A stretch of 18,025 nucleotides of DNA from JBPCRW01 sp050996405 (GTDB lineage Bacteria > Acidobacteriota > Blastocatellia > Pyrinomonadales > Pyrinomonadaceae): NCBI GenBank assembly GCA_050996405.1, contig JBPCRW010000107.1:1-18025 (forward strand), written 5' to 3'. The notes under the pieces were generated by a model. It had not been told where the DNA came from, did not search any database, and saw nothing but the letters and a program-made list of their open reading frames with translations. Every line of letters starts with the position of its first letter. The stretch's first letter is position 1. The position numbers and the translations under genes were made by a program. Shown one piece after another: positions 1-11,079 of the stretch.

Positions 1-13
1 ACTGATAACTGTT

Positions 14-415
14 ATGAAGAAGAAAATTAAGACCTACACAATCAGCGCGGTCGCGGAACTCTATGACGTTCATCCGCAAACTCTGCGGCTGTATGAACGC
101 GAAGGGCTGCTCAAACCGTCGCGCTCAATCGGCAACACGCGCCTTTACACGGATACGGACCTCGAACGGCTCGAAGTGGTTTTATCGCTGACGCGCGACC
201 TCGGCGTAAATCTGGCGGGCGTGGAAATTATCCTCAATATGCGCGAAAAGATGGACACGATGCGGCGCGAATTTGAGCGATTTTTTGAATATCTGCAAAG
301 CCACGCCGGAGAGTTTTCAATGTTCGTCGAACAGTTTGCCGAAACCGAAGCGTTGATTCCGATTTCGCGTTTAGCCGTTTCACAAGTTCGCCGCGAACAC
401 GAAAAAAGTAAATAA
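14..415 (+). CDS. hspR: HspR-like MerR-family transcriptional regulator
   Basis: A 133-residue MerR-type DNA-binding protein. The winged helix-turn-helix lies at residues 8-75: the recognition segment HPQTLRLYEREGLL (20-33), then the wing GNTRLYTDTDLERL (40-53). The HPQTLRLYER signature followed by LxNLAGVExIL spacing is typical of HspR, the repressor of dnaK/clpB heat-shock operons. The C-terminal part (76-133) is a short charged helix with no effector domain. The protein has no cysteine, which argues against a metal- or redox-sensing MerR. HspR genes usually close a dnaK-grpE-dnaJ cluster. That cluster would lie to the left, outside the window, and the tandem stops TGA TAA at 3-8 may end such a gene, but this cannot be confirmed. 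The ATG at 14 has no clear Shine-Dalgarno sequence within the few bases available. Family assignment is firm; the HspR role is inferred from sequence resemblance. Confidence 0.82.
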   Translation: MKKKIKTYTISAVAELYDVHPQTLRLYEREGLLKPSRSIGNTRLYTDTDLERLEVVLSLTRDLGVNLAGVEIILNMREKMDTMRREFERFFEYLQSHAGEFSMFVEQFAETEALIPISRLAVSQVRREHEKSK

Positions 416-527
416 TTCAGTAAGATTTAATCTAAATCCCGCTTTTTAGTTTTGCATTTCTGCGATTTCTGCGACAAAATACCTTTCGTCCAATCTCTAG
501 AACAAAAAACAATTTAGGAGAAATTCA

Positions 528-3500
528 ATGAGAAGCCTATTAAAAAGACTCTTTCTTGCGGTGTTTGTCTGTGCGAGTTTTATTTTTGTTTTTTCCGTCG
601 CAGGCTTTGCCCAGGATCTCGACAAAGTAACAATCAGCGGTAAAATTACCGATTCAAATAACGCTCCGATTGCCGGAGCGACGGTCGTCGCCACGCAAAC
701 GACGACCGGAGACGAGCGAACCGTCGTCACCAATGATGACGGTATCTATAAAAGTGTCCAACTCCAATCCGGAAATTACACGGTCAAATTTTCCGCCGCC
801 GGTTTCGGCACAAAAGAGCAAAAAGAATTTTCGGCAATCGCCGCGCAAAATCTTCAATTTAACATTTCGCTCGCGCCGTCTGATGTCAGAGCCGAACAAA
901 CAATTGTCATTGATGACGATTCGGCATTGGCGGTCGATACGACCAGAACGATTGTCGGCGGCACGGTCACGCAGCGCGAAATTGAAGAATTGCCGAACGT
1001 TTCGCGTAATCCGCTGGATTTAGTTTTGACGCTCGGCGGAACGAGCGAAGAAGCTCTCTCGACGAGAGATTTAGCGGAAGATAGAAACTCGAATTACCGC
1101 AGCACGCCAACCGAGCAGGGAAATTTTTCGCTTTCCGGCGGGGCTTCGTATTCAAATAATATTACGATTGACGGTTTGGATAATAACGACGACCGTTCGG
1201 CGCGCGACCGTTTTCAGCCGCCGATTGATTCAATCGCCGAAGTTCAGGTTGTCACCAACCAGTTTTCAGCCGAATACGGACGCGCCTCCGGCGGGCGCAT
1301 AAATTTGCGAACCAGAGCCGGCAGCAACAAATTTCGCGGGCGGGCGTTTATGTATTTCCGCGACGATAATCTCGATGCGAATACTTATTACAACAATAGT
1401 CGCGGCATCGCCCGCTTGCCGCTGACCGATTATAATCCGGGATTTACTTTCAGCGGTCCGGTTATTTTACCCTTCGGCGAAGGCAAACATCTTCTTTACA
1501 ACGGCAAAAAAAGAACGTTCTTTTTTGTGGCTTACGAATACGACAATCTCAAAGACACGACGCTGATTGATACGTATGTTCCCGTCGGAATAAATTCGCG
1601 TTTTGCCTTACCCTTTTCGACCGGCGGCGCGCAAACCTGCGATAATTCAAATCCGAATAACTGCATTATCAATCCGCCGACCGCCGCTTTTGTCGCTCCT
1701 TATACTTTCACGACTTTAACGCCAAACCACAGTAATGTTTTGACGGCGCGGATTGACCATAAAGTTTCGGGGAACAACGATTTGACGCTTGGCTTTCAGT
1801 TTGGAAGAAAAAATAATCAGCGCACGAGCGGCGTTTCGACAACCAGAATCGAAGACGCTCTGCAAATAAAAAATAGCAATACCGAAGCGTATAATTTGAC
1901 GGATAATCACGTTTTTAATGCAAGTGTGGTAAATCAATTTCGTATTCAGTATTCGCGTTTCGAGCCGAGTTTTCAGACGGATAATCCGCTTGACCCAGTT
2001 GTCTTAATCAGTTATCGAAACCCGCTGACCAGCGGCGTGCAAACGCTTATCGCCGGAAATTCAACGACCAGTTCGCTGCAAAATTTCGCCGATTCGCGCA
2101 AAGAAAACAGGATTCAGTTTCAGGATTCGCTGACCTATTTGATAGGTTCTCACACGCTTAAAACAGGCGTTGATTATCAAAGAGTCGATTCAAAGGCGCG
2201 CTCGCTGGAAGATTCGACCGGAACGTTTAATTTCGGCAGCGTTTTGAATTTCCAAAACACTGTGCTGTCGCGCTATCGCCAAAATTTCGGCACGGCGACG
2301 GATGTCAAAAATACTTATTCGGGCATATTTTTTAACGACGAATTCAAACTTCGCTCGAATCTGACCGTGAGCTACGGTTTGCGTTACGAAAGAGAAACTG
2401 CGGTTTCAGACCACAACAATCTCGGACCGAGAATCGGCGTGGCTTACTCGCCGTGGAAAAGCGGCAAGGGCGTGATTCGTTTCGGCGCGGGCATCTTTTA
2501 CAATCGCGTTCTGCTTCGCACGGTCGCCGATTTTATCCAAAATACTTCCGGCGATTTATTTACATTCGACACAAACAGCATCGGAACTTCGGCTGCCGAC
2601 GCGCGGCGCGTAGCGATTCTCTCTAAAATCTCGCAGCAGTTTCCAAACAGTTCCGCGTCTGTTTCGGATGTCAGAAATTTAATATCTTCGACCGGAAACA
2701 ACACAGCTTTAGGTTTTACTTCAAGCAATTTAATTCGCTCGATTGACCCGAATTTAAAAATTCCCGAAAGCTATCAATTCAACATCGGCTTTGAACGCGA
2801 AATCGGAAAAGGTTTTGTGTTTGAAGCCAATTACACTATCAATAAAACGACGCATTTATGGCGCGAATACAATCCGAACGCGCCGGCTTTGCCGACGGGA
2901 TACAACGATTTTACGGCATATTTGCTGGCTAATCCGTATAAATTTACAAATTCAAACGGCAACGTCCGCACTTACACATTTTATCTGGGTTCGGCAACTG
3001 ACGGCGGCGCGCCGGTTTCAAATCTGACAACCGGAGCATCCTGTTCGACGACCGCCAGCGTGACCTGCTTCGTCAATCTGAACAGTTTGAATACCGGAAC
3101 TGACGCGCCATCGACCAGCACGATTGATTCGAGCAACACGATTGGAAATCCGATTGGAATCGCTCTGGCGGCGGTTTCTAAATTCAGACCCGACCAGAGC
3201 GTCCAGCAAAAGGAAAGAGTTTCCTCAATCGGCAACGCTTTTTATCAGGGTTTGATTTTGGAAATTCGCAGCCGCTACCGCAAACTCGGTCACGGTTTTG
3301 CCGCTACTCTGCGCGGTGTTTATACGCTTTCCAGTTTGCGTGACGACGGAATTAACAATACTTCCGATGCGGAAATTAACGGAGATTTCAGCCGCGAGTG
3401 GGCGCGAAGTTTGCAGGACAGGCGACATCGGCTGGCATTTTCCGGCACGTTCGACACTCCGGTCTGGGTCGGCAGATTAAAATTTTCTCCGGTTGTTCGT

Positions 3501-3974
3501 TACGGAAGTTCCGCCCCGTTTAGTTTGGGCGCGGGCGGCAGCGACCGGAATCTCGACGATGTTGGCAATGACCGTCTGCTGTTCAACGGAAATATAAGCG
3601 ATATTGTAACCAGAGATCCCGGCTCGCCGTTCCCGTCCGCGCTGGCTTCGCAATTTTCGCTCCAGCCAATCGGCTCTAAAAGCGGAAATTTGCCGAGAAA
3701 CGCCGGAGCGGGACCGAGTTTTTACACTTTCGACCTGAATGTGACCAGAGATTTTAAACTGACCGAACGGCTGAAATTGCGTCCTTCGCTGGAAATAGAC
3801 AATGTTTTCAATTCGACGGTTTTCAGTTATGGTTCTGAATTTATAGATTTTGCGGCTCTGCGCGTCATGCCCGCTCCGACGGCAACGCAGCTTGCGTCGT
3901 ATCAAAACCTTTTGATTCCGATTAGAACTTATCGCCCGCGCCAGATTCGGCTCGGAATGCGATTTGATTTTTAA
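528..3974 (+). CDS. TonB-dependent receptor, Oar-like, with carboxypeptidase-regulatory-like N-terminal domain
   Basis: A 1148-residue outer-membrane receptor expected to import a large substrate using TonB energy. It starts at an ATG 7 bases after a strong AGGAG (516-520). Residues 1-28 form a Sec signal peptide ending VAGFA. Residues 34-116 are a beta-sandwich carboxypeptidase-regulatory-like domain (GKITDSNNAPIAGATVVATQ). Around 125-129 TIVID could act as a Ton box. The plug runs to about 265 and contains NNITIDGLDNND and the VVTNQFSAEYGRASGG segment. The rest is a beta-barrel ending in RLGMRFDF, with the C-terminal Phe recognised by the outer-membrane insertion machinery. This architecture is abundant in Acidobacteriota, where such receptors usually lack a SusD partner; none is seen here. 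It is followed by an intrinsic terminator and appears to be a single-gene unit. The substrate cannot be deduced. Confidence 0.93.
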   Translation: MRSLLKRLFLAVFVCASFIFVFSVAGFAQDLDKVTISGKITDSNNAPIAGATVVATQTTTGDERTVVTNDDGIYKSVQLQSGNYTVKFSAAGFGTKEQKEFSAIAAQNLQFNISLAPSDVRAEQTIVIDDDSALAVDTTRTIVGGTVTQREIEELPNVSRNPLDLVLTLGGTSEEALSTRDLAEDRNSNYRSTPTEQGNFSLSGGASYSNNITIDGLDNNDDRSARDRFQPPIDSIAEVQVVTNQFSAEYGRASGGRINLRTRAGSNKFRGRAFMYFRDDNLDANTYYNNSRGIARLPLTDYNPGFTFSGPVILPFGEGKHLLYNGKKRTFFFVAYEYDNLKDTTLIDTYVPVGINSRFALPFSTGGAQTCDNSNPNNCIINPPTAAFVAPYTFTTLTPNHSNVLTARIDHKVSGNNDLTLGFQFGRKNNQRTSGVSTTRIEDALQIKNSNTEAYNLTDNHVFNASVVNQFRIQYSRFEPSFQTDNPLDPVVLISYRNPLTSGVQTLIAGNSTTSSLQNFADSRKENRIQFQDSLTYLIGSHTLKTGVDYQRVDSKARSLEDSTGTFNFGSVLNFQNTVLSRYRQNFGTATDVKNTYSGIFFNDEFKLRSNLTVSYGLRYERETAVSDHNNLGPRIGVAYSPWKSGKGVIRFGAGIFYNRVLLRTVADFIQNTSGDLFTFDTNSIGTSAADARRVAILSKISQQFPNSSASVSDVRNLISSTGNNTALGFTSSNLIRSIDPNLKIPESYQFNIGFEREIGKGFVFEANYTINKTTHLWREYNPNAPALPTGYNDFTAYLLANPYKFTNSNGNVRTYTFYLGSATDGGAPVSNLTTGASCSTTASVTCFVNLNSLNTGTDAPSTSTIDSSNTIGNPIGIALAAVSKFRPDQSVQQKERVSSIGNAFYQGLILEIRSRYRKLGHGFAATLRGVYTLSSLRDDGINNTSDAEINGDFSREWARSLQDRRHRLAFSGTFDTPVWVGRLKFSPVVRYGSSAPFSLGAGGSDRNLDDVGNDRLLFNGNISDIVTRDPGSPFPSALASQFSLQPIGSKSGNLPRNAGAGPSFYTFDLNVTRDFKLTERLKLRPSLEIDNVFNSTVFSYGSEFIDFAALRVMPAPTATQLASYQNLLIPIRTYRPRQIRLGMRFDF

Positions 3975-3996
3975 TTAAAATCTGAAAATCTTTATT

Positions 3997-4033
3997 AAAG
4001 AGATTGTTTTTTTCGGAAGCAATCTCTTTTTTC
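3997..4033 (+). terminator. Intrinsic terminator after the TonB-dependent receptor
   Basis: A perfect 10-bp stem is formed by aaagagattg (3997-4006) and caatctcttt (4020-4029), with a 13-base loop. The right arm runs into a six-T stretch at 4027-4032. It lies 23 bases after the receptor stop codon, the expected position for a rho-independent terminator on the + strand. Confidence 0.8.
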
Positions 4034-4045
4034 TCAAAAATGCAG

Positions 4046-4091
4046 AAACACGCACGAAGTAAGTGTGTTTTTTTCTTCTTTACTTCGTGCG
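4046..4091 (+). terminator. Second hairpin region with two alternative folds
   Basis: Two folds compete here. A compact hairpin pairs 4050-4055 with 4063-4068 (one G-U pair, 7-base loop gaagtaa) and runs into seven Ts at 4068-4074, so it looks like another intrinsic terminator. A longer perfect 12-bp stem pairs 4051-4062 with 4080-4091 and encloses the same T run in its loop, which would exclude the compact fold. The region sits between the receptor terminator and the PATAN gene. It may be a back-up terminator or an attenuator; nothing in the sequence decides between these. Confidence 0.45.
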
Positions 4092-4167
4092 GGCTTCCGC
4101 AAAAAATGAGAAAGTCCTATGATAAATAAAATAATGACTATTTACGTCTGTTTGTGATAGTTTATAA

Positions 4168-4956
4168 ATGTTGAACGAATCCGTTCAAGTCAAAATTATG
4201 AGTTCCGTTTTAGAAAAAGAATTGCCTTTCACCGAAGTTTCCATCGAATCGGTTTTGCTCGATGCCGACCTTTTCGCCAAATACAAATCGCCGGAACGGG
4301 CGTTTTCACTGCTTCAGGAAGCACTCGAACGCAGCCCGCGCTCGATTCCGCTGCGTGAGAAAATGCGCGAAATTTCCATCACGCACAAAAATCTGACGCA
4401 CGCCTCGCAACAGTGTCTCGCGCTGGTTTCGCTCTATATTTCACGTGAAGATTTCGATTTGGCGTATGACCGATTGCAGGAAGCAAAACTGCTCGACCCG
4501 CGCATCTCGGTCGCGCCCGGACTCGAAGCGATTCGCCGCGCGCGCCGTCCCGAATTTGAAAAAACACGCGACAAAAAGCCGGTTAATGTTCGCACCGACG
4601 TTGCGCTTGCCGGAAATTTATCGTGCTTCAGCATTTTCGACGCGATTCAGGCAATCGAAAATTCGAGGCTCACCGGAATGCTGGTTTTAAAATCGGATTT
4701 GCATGTCGGAAGCGTCTGTTTTAACGACGGAAAAATTGCCGAAGCCGAAGCCGACGGACGGCGCGGCGACACGGCTTTTCGCATTATTATCGAAATCAAC
4801 AGCGGAACTTTTGAGTTCTCGACTTCATCGGAAGAATTTCCGGTAGCGATGCTGGTTTCCAGCAACACCAATTATTTGCTCGACATTTTGACGCAGCTTG
4901 ATACCGAACGCGCCGAAAGACAAGGCTCGCGCGATTTGGCATCGGAAGAACTTTAG
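4168..4956 (+). CDS. PATAN (DUF4388) domain protein with N-terminal TPR-like helices
   Basis: A 262-residue, probably cytoplasmic protein without signal peptide or membrane segment. Residues 23-115 are helical with TPR-like spacing (AFSLLQEALERSPRS, then FDLAYDRLQEAKLLDP). Residues 145-245 match the PATAN/DUF4388 fold: LAGNLSCFSIFDAIQAIE, the RLTGMLVL strand, the VCFNDGKIAEAEAD hairpin, DTAFRIIIEINSGTFEF, and the closing LLDILTQLD helix. PATAN domains are found in bacterial two-component and gliding or phosphorelay-associated proteins as a likely protein-interaction module. The start is uncertain: the ATG at 4168 and one at 4198 (residue 11) are both possible and neither has a clear Shine-Dalgarno sequence. 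Its stop codon overlaps the first unit of a 7-base repeat element. No receiver or kinase domain is present on this chain, so its pathway is unknown; the only signalling kinase in the window is the CheA-like gene on the opposite strand about 10 kb away. Confidence 0.8.
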   Translation: MLNESVQVKIMSSVLEKELPFTEVSIESVLLDADLFAKYKSPERAFSLLQEALERSPRSIPLREKMREISITHKNLTHASQQCLALVSLYISREDFDLAYDRLQEAKLLDPRISVAPGLEAIRRARRPEFEKTRDKKPVNVRTDVALAGNLSCFSIFDAIQAIENSRLTGMLVLKSDLHVGSVCFNDGKIAEAEADGRRGDTAFRIIIEINSGTFEFSTSSEEFPVAMLVSSNTNYLLDILTQLDTERAERQGSRDLASEEL

Positions 4957-5038
4957 CAAGCAGTGAGCATTAAGCATTTTGCCTGCGAATTAACATGCGA
5001 TTCTTTTTCTGCTTACTGCCTACCGCTCACTGCTTACT
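4955..5038. repeat. Inverted heptamer-repeat element A (agtragc family)
   Basis: Both arms are runs of degenerate 7-base units. The left arm (4955-4982) reads in units such as agcaagc, agtgagc and attaagc. The right arm (5011-5038) holds four units of the complementary word, such as gcttact and gctcact. The two arms share a perfect 11-bp inverted repeat, 4958-4968 with 5025-5035. The AG of the upstream gene's TAG stop codon is part of the first unit. A second element with the same word family and unit phase lies at 14933-15026. Confidence 0.7.
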
Positions 5039-5066
5039 TGATTTGGCGGCGGCTTTACTACAAAAT

Positions 5067-5099
5067 ATAGTGCTGTTCTCGGCGAACAGCACTATTTTT
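5067..5099 (+). terminator. Terminator-type hairpin abutting the smc start codon
   Basis: A perfect 12-bp stem, atagtgctgttc (5067-5078) with gaacagcactat (5084-5095), has a 5-base loop tcggc and a T run at 5095-5099. By form it is a strong intrinsic terminator for the PATAN gene. It ends one base before the ATG of smc at 5101, filling the place where a Shine-Dalgarno sequence would be, so it may also control smc translation or transcription entry. Confidence 0.75.
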
Positions 5100-5100
5100 G

Positions 5101-8876
<3,776 letters not shown>

Positions 8877-8877
<1 letters not shown>

Positions 8878-9707
8878 TGAAAAAAACAACCTTATTTTTG
8901 TTAATTTTGAGTTTGGTTTTGGCGATTTCGGCGCAAACCAAAAACAAAAAAAATACTCGTCCGGCGAAAAAAAATTCAGCGTCAGTCGCTTCGACACCCG
9001 TGCCCGTTCAAACTCCTGAAACGGAGGACATCCCGCCGGAAAAAATTCTGCAAAAGAAAAATGTTCGTGACGAAACGCCCGCAAAAGCAACGACGGAAGA
9101 TAGTTCAAAAATCGAAGATGCGAAAATTTATTATCGTTATGAATTTACACAGCCGGATTTCCTCGTCAAAAAAATGATTATCGAACACGACGAAAACGGT
9201 CACGGAAAAATCACGTTTGAGGAAAAAAATTTTGACGAAGCGGTTGCCGATAAGATACAAATTTCGCAGGTTTCGCTCGAAAAAATCAAGAAACTTTTCG
9301 ATGCTTTAAATTTTCTCGATTCGACCGAAAATTACCAGTCAACAATTCGGAATTATCCGCATCTCGGCACGAAAAAAATCTTTTTTAAAAATGATACGAA
9401 AGGGCGAAACGTCGAATTTAACTGGACGGAAAACGCGGAGGCGAAGGCTTTGGCGGATGAATACGCGAAAATCGGTTATCAATCGGTTTGGCAATCGGAC
9501 ATCAAAGTCGCACGCGAAAACCAGCCGCTCGAAACGCCCGCGCTGGTTGACGTTTTGGATTCGTATTTAAAACGCGGCGAAATTTCCGACCCAATACAAA
9601 TGCTCCCGTTTTTAAAGGAATTGAGCAATGACGAACGCCTGCCGCTGATTGCCAGAAATCACATTCTGCGTTTGATGAAAGACATCGAGAAAAAAAGTAA
9701 AAAGTAA
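8877..9707 (+). CDS. Secreted protein of unknown function, translationally coupled to smc
   Basis: A 276-residue protein that I do not recognise. Residues 1-19 form a typical Sec signal peptide (MKKTTLFLLILSLVLAISA), with no lipobox cysteine. Residues 20-80 are a low-complexity, Lys/Pro/Thr-rich linker. Residues 85-205 look like a small alpha/beta domain: YYRYEF, KMIIEHDENGHGKITFEE, a helix VSLEKIKKLFDALNFLDS, then TKKIFFKN and RNVEFNW strands. This resembles small secreted domains common in Acidobacteriota and Bacteroidota, but I cannot name a family. Residues 215-275 are helical and Lys-rich. The ATG shares its A with the TAA of smc (8875-8879), so it is probably translated by re-initiation after smc, although an envelope protein has no obvious link to SMC function. 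The last codons and the stop lie in a repeat element. Confidence 0.75.
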
Positions 9708-9776
9708 AAAGGTAAAAGGTAAAAGGCAAAATTTTTTATTTTTATTCTTAACTTTTGCCTTTTACCTTTTTACTTT
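9701..9776. repeat. Inverted heptamer-repeat element B (ggtaaaa family), between convergent genes
   Basis: The left arm (9701-9731) and right arm (9753-9776) are inverted copies built from 7-base units of the ggtaaaa type; the left arm has one extra unit. Otherwise the 24-base right arm is a perfect complement, giving a long A/T-rich hairpin. The left arm supplies the TAA stop of the rightward secreted-protein gene (9705-9707). The right arm supplies the TAA stop of the leftward CapA gene (complement of 9770-9772). The hairpin with flanking A and T runs could terminate transcription from both sides. Confidence 0.8.
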
Positions 9777-10954
9777 GAAATAGTTCCGTCGTCCGCGATT
9801 TTCGGCGCGGTCGTCGGAAAATCGGCTTGTGAAAGCTGGCGCACGACGCGCGCTGATTCGTTCGTTTTATCCAGAACCGGAATGCCGCGCCCGATTTGTT
9901 TTCCGGCATTGATTTTTCCGCTTAAAAATTTGCCGTCCGCGTCGATTGTGATTTCGACAATTTCAGTCAAACCTTGCGCTCCTTTAAGGTTAAACATTCC
10001 GTAGGTTGCAAAATTTCCCATCGAATAAATAATCAAACGGTCTTTGTAAATTTCCATTGCGCGCATGACGTGCGGACCGTGACCGAGAACCAAATCCGCG
10101 CCCGCGTCAACGACGGCGTGCGTAAAGGCGCGAAGATTTCCGCGCTGCTCGCCGACAAAGATTTCCGTCGCGTAAGGAACGTGCTGATAATTCGCGCCTT
10201 CCGCGCCGCCGTGAAATGAAACGATAACCAAATCGGCGCGTTTTTTTTGTTCGGCGACGACGCGCCGCGCCGTTTCGAGGTCGTTGATGTTTAGCGAAAT
10301 GTTGTTGTGCGTAAATGAAACGAACGCGATTTTTTTGCCTTTGACTTCGAGATACGCGAAATCGGTTTTGTCGCTGCCCGAATGTTTAATTCCCAAATCG
10401 TCCAAAACTTTTTTGGTGCTGGCGCGTCCCATTTCGCCGAAATCCGAAGCGTGATTGTTCGCCAGATTTAAAACGTCAAAGCCCGCGTCTTTCAGATATT
10501 TTCCGTAGCGCGTCGGCACGCGGAAGGCGAAACATCTGACAACCGGCTTCGGAGAATTTTTTTCCGGCGGAGTCGGCGTTGGCGACGGGTTTGAATTCTT
10601 TTGATTGGAAAGCGATTGACACTTCGCGCTTGTTCCGCCTTCGAGCATCGGACCTTCGAGATTGCCGAAAGCAATATCGGCGCGTGACAAAATCGGCGTG
10701 GCTTCCCTTAACATATCGCGCCCGTCGTCCGGCGGCAGAAACGAATCGTTAATCGAAGTCGAGCCGAGCATAATGTCGCCGACGGCGGCAATCGTCACCG
10801 GCTCGCGGTTGTTTGAAGGCGTAAATTTTACTTGCGGATTCTCCGCGCCCGGCGTTTCGGCTTTGGTTTCTTTGGTTTGACAAGCCAGCGCGACGAGCAA
10901 AACACCCGCGAAAAAAAACAGCAGATAAGTTGATAGAAATAATTTTTTCGACAT
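9770..10954 (-). CDS. CapA-family (PGA_cap) lipoprotein, poly-gamma-glutamate synthesis-like
   Basis: A 394-residue predicted lipoprotein. The N-terminus is a membrane segment (4-24) ending VALAC, so Cys25 is the likely lipidation site, followed by a disordered linker to about 50. Residues 52-350 match the CapA/PGA_cap domain, which has a calcineurin-like metallophosphoesterase fold: AAVGDIMLG (56-64), FGNLEGPM (96-103), NLANNHASDFG (163-173), SFHGG (246-250), VLGHGPHV (289-296) and YSMGNF (310-315). Conserved Asp, Asn and His in these motifs would bind metals. CapA proteins take part in poly-gamma-glutamate capsule production, but many family members stand alone; no capBC genes are seen here, so the substrate is unknown. 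A Ser/Pro/Thr-rich loop (119-137) between Cys112 and Cys141 looks inserted. A promoter-like sequence lies upstream, and the stop codon lies in repeat element B. Confidence 0.85.
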   Translation of the reverse strand: MSKKLFLSTYLLFFFAGVLLVALACQTKETKAETPGAENPQVKFTPSNNREPVTIAAVGDIMLGSTSINDSFLPPDDGRDMLREATPILSRADIAFGNLEGPMLEGGTSAKCQSLSNQKNSNPSPTPTPPEKNSPKPVVRCFAFRVPTRYGKYLKDAGFDVLNLANNHASDFGEMGRASTKKVLDDLGIKHSGSDKTDFAYLEVKGKKIAFVSFTHNNISLNINDLETARRVVAEQKKRADLVIVSFHGGAEGANYQHVPYATEIFVGEQRGNLRAFTHAVVDAGADLVLGHGPHVMRAMEIYKDRLIIYSMGNFATYGMFNLKGAQGLTEIVEITIDADGKFLSGKINAGKQIGRGIPVLDKTNESARVVRQLSQADFPTTAPKIADDGTISK

Positions 10955-10984
10955 AACAAAAATCCAGCCTTTCGGATGCTGCGA

Positions 10985-11013
10985 ATTTAACCCAAGTCGC
11001 GCTCGATAATCAA
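10985..11013 (-). promoter_or_regulatory. Candidate sigma70-type promoter for the CapA gene
   Basis: On the minus strand, TTGATT (complement of 11008-11013) and TTAAAT (complement of 10985-10990) are separated by exactly 17 bases. They lie about 30 bases upstream of the CapA start, in the short gap after the kgd terminator. Each hexamer matches 4 of 6 consensus bases, so this is plausible but not strong. Confidence 0.35.
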
Positions 11014-11027
11014 ATTCAAAGCAGAAG

Positions 11028-11055
11028 AAAAGCGGACTCTGGAAGTCCGCTTTTT
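11028..11055 (-). terminator. Intrinsic terminator after kgd
   Basis: A perfect 11-bp stem pairs aaaagcggact (11028-11038) with agtccgctttt (11044-11054) around a 5-base loop. On the minus strand it lies 25 bases after the kgd stop and ends in a short T tract. The arm composition makes it look bidirectional. It separates kgd from the CapA gene. Confidence 0.85.
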
Positions 11056-11079
11056 AATATGGAAATTTTCCGAAAAAAT

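Noticed and set aside
452..480. Promoter-like pair TTGCAT and CAAAAT, 17 bases apart, upstream of the TonB-dependent receptor
   Set aside because: The hexamers match only 3 and 4 of 6 consensus bases, and the spacer is a ctgcgattt-type repeat, so chance is likely.
5038..5071. TTGATT and TATAGT upstream of smc as a promoter
   Set aside because: The spacing is 22 bases, outside the normal range, and the -10 candidate lies inside the terminator stem.
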